Positions 6,741-12,789 of a stretch of DNA of 12,789 nt are shown here, piece by piece. The notes beneath the pieces were generated by a model, which was not told where the DNA came from, searched no databases, and worked only from the letters and a program-made list of their open reading frames with translations. This DNA comes from CAG-791 sp963591995 (GTDB lineage: Bacteria > Bacillota > Clostridia > Lachnospirales > Lachnospiraceae), in the NCBI GenBank assembly GCA_963591995.1, contig CAVAUJ010000067.1:1-12789 (forward strand), in the 5' to 3' direction. The translations under genes and the position numbers were made by a program. Numbering within the stretch: position 1 is the stretch's first letter; every line of letters begins with the position of its first letter.

Positions 6741-6777
6741 GTTCGTTTGGCCGGTTATTTAAAAATCGATGTACCGG
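6741..6777 (+). repeat. Inverted repeat copy A (37 bp), overlapping the GH31 3' end
   Basis: This stretch matches the reverse complement of 12735-12771 at 32 of 37 positions, including a perfect 21-bp core (6754-6774). The core begins GTTATTTAAAAATC and ends GATGTAC. Outside the core GTTnGTTTGGC is also shared. Within the copy CCGG occurs at 6751-6754 and 6774-6777, and in the other copy both become CTAG. The last codons of GH31 (Tyr-Ile-Asp-Phe-stop) are read from the other strand of this repeat. Confidence 0.8.
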
Positions 6778-8840
6778 TAAATCGGATAATCTCTGCCTTC
6801 CCGGATCATGACCGGAATCACGTCCAGCGGAGCCGGCACCGTCACCGATTGGCCGCCTTCCCAGCTCTTTCCGGTATAGGCATCTTTCCAGCTGCAGCCC
6901 TTCGGAAGATAAATGCTGCGTTCCCGCGCTCCCTCTTCCATCACCGGCGCCACCAAAAGGTCCGGGCCGAAGAAATAACAATCCTCGACTTCCCAGCACA
7001 TCGGATCCTCCGGGAATTCGTAGAACAGCGTCCGCATCACCGGCGCGCCCTTTTCGCTTGCCTCCCGCATGCACTCCCGGATGTAGGGACGGAGCCTTTC
7101 GCGGATGAAAAGGAACCGGGTCAGTATCCGGTAGTTGTCCTCGCCGAAGCTCCAGACCTCGTTGTCCTGTCCGCTGGTCAGCTGACGCACGCCGTCGATG
7201 AATTCCTGCTCTCTCTCATACCACGGGGAGCGTTCTCCGTGCATGCGGAAAACCGGGCAGAAGGCGCCCCAGGCAAACCACCGCACCAAGAGCTCTTGGA
7301 AGTGCGCATCGTGAATGTCGCCTCCCAGGAACCCGCCGATGTCCGAGGTCCACCACGGAATGCCGGCCATCCCCATGTTCAGCCCCGCCTGCAGCTGCTC
7401 CCGCATGGCGCGGAAGGAGGAGCAGATGTCTCCCGACCAGGTGAGCACGCCGTATTTCTGGCTCCCGGCCCAGGCACAGCGCACCAGACTCATGACATCC
7501 TTCTCGCCGGCAGCCTTGAGCCCGTCGTAAAAGCCCTTGGCATATCCGACAGGATAGACGTTCGAGCATTGCAGGGCCGGCCCCGCATAATACCGGTAGT
7601 TGTCAAAGTCATAGGGCCCGTACTCCGGCTCCGCCTCGTCCAGCCAGAAGCAGCGGATGCCCTTTTGGTAGTAGTTCTCCTTGCACCTCTCCCAGACGAA
7701 TTTCTGTGCTCCGGGATGCGTCGCATCGTAGAACACGGTATTGCCCATCCAGGTCATGTGGTTGCCGTTGCCGCGGTCCGTGCCGACAAGATAGCCGTTC
7801 TCCGCCATGGCCCCGTAGTTCTCGCTCCGCTCATCGACAGTGGGCCAGACGGACACAACGGTTTCAATCCCCAGCTCGCGCAGCTCCTTCACCATCGCCT
7901 CCGGATCCGGCCAGTCTCTGGGCTCGAATTTGAAGTCGCCCTGCATGGTCCAGTGGAAGAAATCCACCACAATGGCATCCATGGGGAGACCTCTCCTCTT
8001 ATGCTCTCTGGCAACGCGAAGGAGCTCCTCCTGGGTGCGGTAGCGCAGCTTGCACTGCCAATAGCCCATGCCGTATTCCGGCATCATCGGCGAACGTCCG
8101 ACGGCCTTGCTGTATTGCTCCTCAATCTCGGCCGGTGTATCGCCCGCTGTGATGAAATAATCCAGCTTCTTCGTGCTCGCGGCATGCCATTCCGTCTTGT
8201 TGGTGCCAAAGGATGCCGTGCCGATGGCCGGGTTGTTCCACAAAAAGCCGTACCCCCTGCTGGACACCAGGAACGGCACACTGGCCTGGGAATTCCGGTG
8301 TGCCAGCTCCAGAATGGCCCCCTTCTTGTTCAGGTTTTTCTCCTGGTACTGACCCATGCCGTAGATCTTCTCATCCTCAAAGGCCTCGAACCGGGCCGTC
8401 AGCTCATAATCCGTGCTGCCCTGTATGGGCTTGAGCTCTCTGGCATCGATCCGGAGCGGAACACAGTAGCGATTGATCCGGTTGCGGTTGCGCCAATACT
8501 CCTGCGTCAGCAGCTCTCCCTTCTGATTGTAGTAGCTGATCCAGCCCTCACAGGAGACTCTGGCCGTGATTTTCCCGTTGACGAGCGTTGCCTGCACACC
8601 CTTCTGATGGTATTTTTGCCATTCCTCTCCCCGATACCAGGGATCCGTTACATCGATCTCCTCCAAGGTGACCGATGCATCCGTTTCCTCCACCGGCTCT
8701 GTCAATGCCCAGTCATTCTCATCCATCCGGGGCTCCTTCGTCATCCGAACGCGCAGAGAGTTCGCCCCCCACGGCTCGATGATCACGACAGAATTCCCCT
8801 CCTTGATCCGCAGCTTTCTGCCATCCTGTTCCAGATGCAT
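6759..8840 (-). CDS. Glycoside hydrolase family 31, probable alpha-xylosidase
   Basis: The 693-residue protein has a GH31 layout: an N-terminal beta-sandwich (about 1-240), a TIM barrel from about 250, and C-terminal beta domains. The catalytic nucleophile is Asp401 in FWLDEAEPE and the acid/base is Asp471 in WSGDI. Other barrel signatures are DFFHW (293-297), IPWWTSDIGGF (494-504) and FRMHGE (531-536). The WxDxxEP form of the nucleophile motif is common in alpha-xylosidases rather than plain alpha-glucosidases, and the GH74 neighbour supports release of xylose from xyloglucan oligosaccharides; other alpha-glycosides remain possible. No signal peptide is present, so it acts in the cytoplasm. 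AAAGGAGA lies about eight bases before the ATG. It follows GH74 by 63 bp with no terminator between, so it is the last gene of that operon. Its final codons lie in repeat copy A. Confidence 0.9.
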   Translation of the reverse strand: MHLEQDGRKLRIKEGNSVVIIEPWGANSLRVRMTKEPRMDENDWALTEPVEETDASVTLEEIDVTDPWYRGEEWQKYHQKGVQATLVNGKITARVSCEGWISYYNQKGELLTQEYWRNRNRINRYCVPLRIDARELKPIQGSTDYELTARFEAFEDEKIYGMGQYQEKNLNKKGAILELAHRNSQASVPFLVSSRGYGFLWNNPAIGTASFGTNKTEWHAASTKKLDYFITAGDTPAEIEEQYSKAVGRSPMMPEYGMGYWQCKLRYRTQEELLRVAREHKRRGLPMDAIVVDFFHWTMQGDFKFEPRDWPDPEAMVKELRELGIETVVSVWPTVDERSENYGAMAENGYLVGTDRGNGNHMTWMGNTVFYDATHPGAQKFVWERCKENYYQKGIRCFWLDEAEPEYGPYDFDNYRYYAGPALQCSNVYPVGYAKGFYDGLKAAGEKDVMSLVRCAWAGSQKYGVLTWSGDICSSFRAMREQLQAGLNMGMAGIPWWTSDIGGFLGGDIHDAHFQELLVRWFAWGAFCPVFRMHGERSPWYEREQEFIDGVRQLTSGQDNEVWSFGEDNYRILTRFLFIRERLRPYIRECMREASEKGAPVMRTLFYEFPEDPMCWEVEDCYFFGPDLLVAPVMEEGARERSIYLPKGCSWKDAYTGKSWEGGQSVTVPAPLDVIPVMIREGRDYPIYRYIDF

Positions 8841-8903
8841 GGTCTGTCTCCTTTCCGCCGCAGCACCCGCGGCCGCATTGCCTCATTGCTCTGTCCGCAC
8901 CGT

Positions 8904-11345
8904 TCACACGGCTCCGACCGCCCCTGCCGTATCCGGCTCTCCGTACAGAACACCTCTGCTGCCGGTTCCGAGATAAAATCTTCCGAAGGTGGTGCTGTCT
9001 CCGTCGATGCTGTTGATCTCACCGAACATCTGCCGATCCGTGTTCAGACGGACATAGCTTTGGCCCTCATCCGTGCTGCGGTAAAAGCCGTACACCCCGC
9101 CGATCACCGCCGACATGTAGATTGCCTTCCTCTCCGCCGCATAATCTCCGCCTTCCCGGCCAAGGCCAAGCCCCATACGGTAAACAAGGTCTCCTTCCCG
9201 GCTGAGCCTTCGGACCACCGCCTTCTTCTGTTCCTTCTCATATTGCAGCTTCCACAGGCCGGCCTCCCCCAGCGCCATGTAGAAGATGCCCTCTCTCCCG
9301 CATTCTCCCCGCACCTCTGTTTTATCGGCGCAGTCAATCAGCGAAAAGTCAACGACCGGAAAATCCTCCGGCAGAGGGCAGGAACGGAAGGTCTCTCCTC
9401 CATCCTCACTGACATAAAAATCCGAATGATCTCCGAAGCCATAGAACAGCTCCGGATTGCAGCGGTCTGCGAAAACCTTCAATCCGCCCGTCGTTCGCTC
9501 TTCTTCGTTCCGATCGAACACCCGGACCCTGCAAAAGCTCTTCCCCGCGTCCTTGCTCACGACGACCTGTTCGACCGGCAGCTGAATCCCGTCCGCAACC
9601 GACCACACCAGCCGCTGTCCGTCCGATGACATCGCAACCCAGCCGCTGTTCACATTCGGCTGTTCGATCCGATGCAGCGCCGCATCCAGACGCTCGCTCA
9701 ATCCAAAGGGCATCGGAAGCCGTTCGAAGGTCCTGCATTGATCCTTGGAGTAAATCAGGCCGCCCTTTGTTCTGCCCGTCCAATTGCCTCTCGGCGTGAC
9801 CACCACCAGCTCCGGGCGGACGTCCGAATAGTCCGCGTTGATGCAGGTGATGTAGCGGTTGCCCGCGGCATCTCCGAAGGAATTGTCGCAGGGATGGTTC
9901 AGATCGCGGAAGGCAAAGCCTCCCAGATCTCCCAGAATATCGATGCACTTCACCTCGCCGGCCGGCGGTCCGTAGACGTTCAGATGCACGGTCTCTTCCA
10001 CGCCGTCGCTCCAATCCTCGAAGACCACCGGTTCCCCGCCGGCCGCCCGCGTCAGATTCCGGGAGCGGAACACACCGGTTCCGGTATTGAACCACAGCTC
10101 ATCCGGGCAGAACGGGTTGATCTTCAGGTCGGTCAGCCAGTGGATCAGATTGTGGCCGCCGTTGTAGCAGGGCTTGAGATAGGAGGTGCGGAACGCCATC
10201 CTGCCAACCGCAAGATCACACAAAATGCACTCCCAGGATGCGCCGTAATCCCTGGACAGATAGACGCAGTCACCGTCCCCCTTGCTGATGGTGGACGCTG
10301 CAACCAGTCCCGGCACCCGTCCTGCCGCATCGATGCCGGAAAATCCGTACTCCAATCCGTACGCCGGGAGCGAGTGCCCGTCGCCCTCCGCTGCCGCCGC
10401 AGACGGCCGCTTTCCGTCCCCGTCCCGGTCGCCGGCCTCTCCTACGTTCTCTCCGTTCGGAACCGGCTCCGCCGGCGGTGGTGTGATGTCCTCTCCCATC
10501 CCGATCCGTCCGCCGGCCTCCAGCGGATACCGGACGATCTTTCCGCCGATGACGCTCCCGCCGTCACAGCTGTAGCCCAGTTCGCACACATAGGCATTGC
10601 GTCCCATCACCGAATAGGTCACATACAGATATCGCTCATCCATGGCGTAGCGCTGCGCCACCAGACCGGCCAGCCGGACGCCGTCAATTTCGCCGTCCGC
10701 CGGCTGCCACAGCTCCTCAAACGTTTCACCGCCGTCATAGGAGACATAGAGGCTGTGTCCGCGGAGCCTCTCGCTGCGCTTTGTGGTCGCCCCGGCGCCG
10801 GCAGCAAACAGCGCACGGCCGTCCGCCGTCTGTCCCACAAAGGTTGCATACTGTTCCGCGAAGGCCGGAATTCTGCTCCAGGTCCTCCCCCGGTCACCGC
10901 TTCTCCACAGGCCGCTGTCCTGTGACGCAAACCACAGTACATTCTCGCACCCTCTGTCTACGATGAGTCGATACCCGGTGCCCCTTCCGTTCATATTGCC
11001 GTGTACGTGCATGGGCATCTCATAATAGGCGAAGGTCTCGCCGTAATCCTCCGAGACCGCCAGCCTTCCATGCGCCCGGGAGTAAATCCCGCAGGCAATG
11101 TACAATCTCTCCGGGTGCTCCGCGTCCAGGGCAATGGCAGCCGGAAAGGTCTCGCTGATATCCTCCATGGTCACATGGTCAATGAGGCTGTGCCAGCGCT
11201 GCTCCTTCCCGTCGAAGCGATAGGTGCCTCCGATGTCCGTGCGCAGATAGAATATGCCCTCTTTGTATGGATGGAAGGAAAATCCCGTAACATAACCGCC
11301 GCCCGGAATCGGCATATTGCGGTATCGATAGCTCTGTGTCTGCAT
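8904..11345 (-). CDS. Glycoside hydrolase family 74-like xyloglucanase (BNR-repeat, cytoplasmic)
   Basis: The 813-residue protein opens with GGGYVTGFSFHP and RTDIGGTYRFD, the hallmark N-terminus of GH74 endo-xyloglucanases and oligoxyloglucan-specific cellobiohydrolases. Asp37 matches the first catalytic Asp, and Asp406 in HWLTDLKINPF sits where the second is expected. Eight Asp-box (BNR) motifs of the form SxDxGxTF/W mark the two seven-bladed propellers, starting near residues 98, 148, 201, 363, 532, 596, 645 and 756. There is no signal peptide, unlike most described GH74 enzymes, so it should act on imported oligosaccharides. Residues 287-327 are a low-complexity Pro/Gly/Asp/Ala insertion that interrupts the N-terminal propeller. 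Endo versus exo action cannot be decided by eye. It starts after AAAGGGGGAG, between the sortase-like gene (133 bp upstream) and GH31. Confidence 0.88.
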   Translation of the reverse strand: MQTQSYRYRNMPIPGGGYVTGFSFHPYKEGIFYLRTDIGGTYRFDGKEQRWHSLIDHVTMEDISETFPAAIALDAEHPERLYIACGIYSRAHGRLAVSEDYGETFAYYEMPMHVHGNMNGRGTGYRLIVDRGCENVLWFASQDSGLWRSGDRGRTWSRIPAFAEQYATFVGQTADGRALFAAGAGATTKRSERLRGHSLYVSYDGGETFEELWQPADGEIDGVRLAGLVAQRYAMDERYLYVTYSVMGRNAYVCELGYSCDGGSVIGGKIVRYPLEAGGRIGMGEDITPPPAEPVPNGENVGEAGDRDGDGKRPSAAAAEGDGHSLPAYGLEYGFSGIDAAGRVPGLVAASTISKGDGDCVYLSRDYGASWECILCDLAVGRMAFRTSYLKPCYNGGHNLIHWLTDLKINPFCPDELWFNTGTGVFRSRNLTRAAGGEPVVFEDWSDGVEETVHLNVYGPPAGEVKCIDILGDLGGFAFRDLNHPCDNSFGDAAGNRYITCINADYSDVRPELVVVTPRGNWTGRTKGGLIYSKDQCRTFERLPMPFGLSERLDAALHRIEQPNVNSGWVAMSSDGQRLVWSVADGIQLPVEQVVVSKDAGKSFCRVRVFDRNEEERTTGGLKVFADRCNPELFYGFGDHSDFYVSEDGGETFRSCPLPEDFPVVDFSLIDCADKTEVRGECGREGIFYMALGEAGLWKLQYEKEQKKAVVRRLSREGDLVYRMGLGLGREGGDYAAERKAIYMSAVIGGVYGFYRSTDEGQSYVRLNTDRQMFGEINSIDGDSTTFGRFYLGTGSRGVLYGEPDTAGAVGAV

Positions 11346-11478
11346 GCTCCCCCTTTCTGCCGCAGCTCACCGCGGCCCGGTACACCATTTGTCCCGAACA
11401 ATCGTTGCACCGCTCCAGGTTTGTCGGTCCGAAACGGTCGGTCCGCCCCTCCGGAACCGAAGCGCGGCGGACTTTCCG

Positions 11479-12726
11479 TCACGCGCCGGCAGCCGCCGGT
11501 GCCTCGGTTCCCACAAGTGCCGCCTGTACAACAAAATTATACACATGCCCCGTCCCATAGCAGGTCGAGAGCGTCAGAAGCCGCGGCCGCTCACTCCAGC
11601 CAATCTCCTCATTTGCCGCATCGGAGAGCTTGTAGGACGAATGCGTGATGGCATCCGCCACATAGGCATCGTAGCCGTCCTCGCCGGAGAAGTCATTGTA
11701 GACATCGTCCTGCACGGAGATGGTGTAGTAAGCGAAAATCCGGTAAATCAGGACCTGCGTCTCCTGATAAATGTAGATATACGGGTTCTCGTCGCAAAGG
11801 CTCTCATTCTGTATAAACTCCTTCAGGCTGCCGAACATGGTCTCATTCTTCATATTGTGTCCGAAGATGAAGGTGTTGTTGTCTCCGAAGTCCGGCGTAG
11901 CCGCACAATCCAGAAAGATGCAGCCGGAGGCATTGGACGTTCCCTCAAAGGTTGTACTGAGGTATTTGGTATTATCCGATGCCTGTGCGATCGGATATTT
12001 TACGTTCAGCACCGGCAGATAAATGACGCCGACGAACTCGCTGTTGATGGATTTCAGCGCCTCATAGTCGATGTTCAGAAGCGGGTAGGGCGACTCCTGT
12101 GCCGACTCTCCGGCGGTTTCCGTCTCCTGCTCCGATGCTGCCGCAGGCTCCCACAGCTCCATCAGGGAATCCAGCCCTGCGTACTCGCTCTTTGCCTGCT
12201 CGTAGATCCAGAGCTGGCGGAAGAACTGGAAGGAGGAAACCGCGCACACGGCAGCCAATGCCAGAGGAATGAGCCAGCCCCAGCGAAATCCGCTTTTCTT
12301 CACCGCCGGCGTTTCTCTGTCTCTCCCGCGGCCGGCTCCGCGCCGTCCTGCGTCCCCCCGGTGCTCATACCCGCGCCGTCCCGTATAATCCTCCCGGTCC
12401 TCGTACTCTTCCCAATCCTCATACGCCGCATCGTCATCGGCATATCTGCGGGTGCTGTAGGCCGCATCGTCGTCCGCATATCCGCGGGTATCGTAGGCCG
12501 CATCGTCATCGACATATCCGCGGGTGTCGTAGGCCGCATCGTCGTCCGCATATTCGCCGGCAGCATAGGCTTCATCCTCCGGCCAGCTCTCCCCGCCGGT
12601 CTCATCGTACGCGGCATCCGACTCCCCGGACTCCGGATACCACGCCTCTTCCTCCATCCACTCGTCCTGCTCTTTCCCGTGCCGGCTCCCCGACCTTCGA
12701 TCTCTTCTCATACCTGTTCTCATCAT
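11479..12726 (-). CDS. srtB: Class B-like sortase with a repeat-rich cytoplasmic tail, lacking the catalytic Arg
   Basis: From the ATG at 12726 the protein has 415 residues. Residues 1 to about 140 are acidic or basic, low complexity and probably cytoplasmic, with four 12-residue repeats of the AYDTRGYADDDA type (53-100). One membrane helix follows (about 148-169, WLIPLALAAVCAVSSF), then an extracellular sortase domain. Class B features are YPIAQASDN, GCIFLD, GHNM (His290) and TLSTC (Cys389). The catalytic Arg expected eight residues after Cys is Asn397 (YNFVVQ, codon AAT at 11538-11536). Sortases join sorting-signal proteins to peptidoglycan or to each other, but no sorting-signal substrate is encoded here. 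A TTG at 12729 is a less likely start. The ribosome site is weak (AGGA). It lies upstream of GH74 and is probably co-transcribed. Confidence 0.82.
   Translation of the reverse strand: MMRTGMRRDRRSGSRHGKEQDEWMEEEAWYPESGESDAAYDETGGESWPEDEAYAAGEYADDDAAYDTRGYVDDDAAYDTRGYADDDAAYSTRRYADDDAAYEDWEEYEDREDYTGRRGYEHRGDAGRRGAGRGRDRETPAVKKSGFRWGWLIPLALAAVCAVSSFQFFRQLWIYEQAKSEYAGLDSLMELWEPAAASEQETETAGESAQESPYPLLNIDYEALKSINSEFVGVIYLPVLNVKYPIAQASDNTKYLSTTFEGTSNASGCIFLDCAATPDFGDNNTFIFGHNMKNETMFGSLKEFIQNESLCDENPYIYIYQETQVLIYRIFAYYTISVQDDVYNDFSGEDGYDAYVADAITHSSYKLSDAANEEIGWSERPRLLTLSTCYGTGHVYNFVVQAALVGTEAPAAAGA
12426..12569 (-). repeat. Four 36-bp tandem repeats inside the sortase gene
   Basis: Units at 12426-12461, 12462-12497, 12498-12533 and 12534-12569 each begin CCGCATCGTC on the plus strand and end near GTAGG or ATAGG. 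They encode the four AYDTRGYADDDA-type peptide repeats in the cytoplasmic tail. The unit is a multiple of three, so copy-number change would keep the frame. Conservation is highest between units 1-3; unit 4 (nearest the N-terminus) is the most diverged. Confidence 0.9.
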
Positions 12727-12734
12727 CAATCATC

Positions 12735-12771
12735 CTAGTACATCGATTTTTAAATAACTAGCCAAACTAAC
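12735..12771 (-). repeat. Inverted repeat copy B (37 bp), upstream of the sortase gene
   Basis: This is the partner of copy A at 6741-6777, in opposite orientation. It carries the identical 21-bp core (12738-12758), with CTAG at 12735-12738 and 12758-12761 where copy A has CCGG. It ends nine bases before the sortase start and so forms its 5' leader or promoter region, and the weak AGGA ribosome site overlaps its edge. The window ends 18 bases beyond it, so nothing can be said about what lies outside. Confidence 0.8.
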
Positions 12772-12789
12772 TGGTCCTTTTTCCTGATT

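Noticed and set aside
6481..7074. Minus-strand open frame of 197 codons running from GH31 into the intergenic region
   Set aside because: It is out of frame with GH31 over most of its length, crosses the strong terminator, and has no ribosome site or recognisable motif.
6660..9629. Very long open frame on the plus strand (989 codons) opposite GH31 and GH74
   Set aside because: It is antisense to two enzymes with complete catalytic motifs, shows no domain signature, and arises from GC-rich codon use on the other strand.
11346..11478. Promoter or terminator between the sortase and GH74 genes
   Set aside because: Short repeats such as CGGACCG are present, but there is no T-tract and no convincing -35/-10 pair.
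12426..12569. 36-bp repeats considered as a CRISPR array
   Set aside because: The units are directly abutting with no spacers and encode in-frame peptide repeats of the sortase tail.
11344..12738. 464-codon plus-strand frame opposite the sortase gene
   Set aside because: It is antisense to a gene with clear sortase motifs, and its repeats mirror the tandem repeats on the other strand.
6741..12771. Composite transposon interpretation of the inverted repeats
   Set aside because: There is no transposase inside and the bases flanking the two copies show no target-site duplication. Kept only as one of several readings in the findings.

Overview
The window looks like a carbohydrate-utilisation locus from a Gram-positive, probably gut-type Firmicute (Lachnospiraceae-like; the lineage is inferred). 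The grounds are an LplB/LplC/LplA-style sugar ABC transporter with a very acidic lipoprotein binding protein, a DUF624 (YesL-type) membrane protein, strong AGGAGG ribosome binding sites, GC-rich genes with AT-rich intergenic regions, and a class B-type sortase. All full-length genes lie on the minus strand. Only the last 22 codons of an AraC-family regulator, at the left edge, lie on the plus strand.

Right to left, in the direction of transcription, there are three blocks. (1) 12726-6759: a sortase B-like protein, a GH74 xyloglucanase-type enzyme and a GH31 alpha-xylosidase-type enzyme, closed by a near-perfect intrinsic terminator at 6671-6710. (2) 6187-1850: an ABC permease with an unusual N-terminal membrane extension, a second permease and a lipoprotein sugar-binding protein, closed by a terminator at 1708-1741. 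(3) 1651-142: a DUF624 protein and an overlapping alpha/beta-hydrolase esterase, ending at hairpins shared with the convergent AraC gene.

Proposed joint function (inference): the lipoprotein and two permeases import xyloglucan-type oligosaccharides, probably powered by a shared ATPase encoded elsewhere because none is present here. GH74 and GH31, neither with a signal peptide, cut the backbone and remove xylose in the cytoplasm, and the esterase removes acyl groups. The AT-rich region 6188-6758 holds the transporter control region. It contains two 15-bp direct repeats exactly 22 bp apart, the usual geometry of an AraC-family activator site, placed just upstream of a promoter-like sequence.

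The most unexpected structure is a pair of 37-bp inverted repeats (32/37 identical, with a perfect 21-bp core) at 6741-6777 and 12735-12771. They bracket the sortase-GH74-GH31 block almost exactly. In both arms of each copy a CCGG tetranucleotide is replaced by CTAG in the other copy, so the small dyad is preserved. Other oddities are a sortase with His and Cys but Asn where the catalytic Arg should be, 36-bp tandem repeats in that sortase's cytoplasmic tail, an extended LplB permease, a low-complexity insertion in the GH74 enzyme, and a tiny ORF with a perfect 8-base Shine-Dalgarno sequence.
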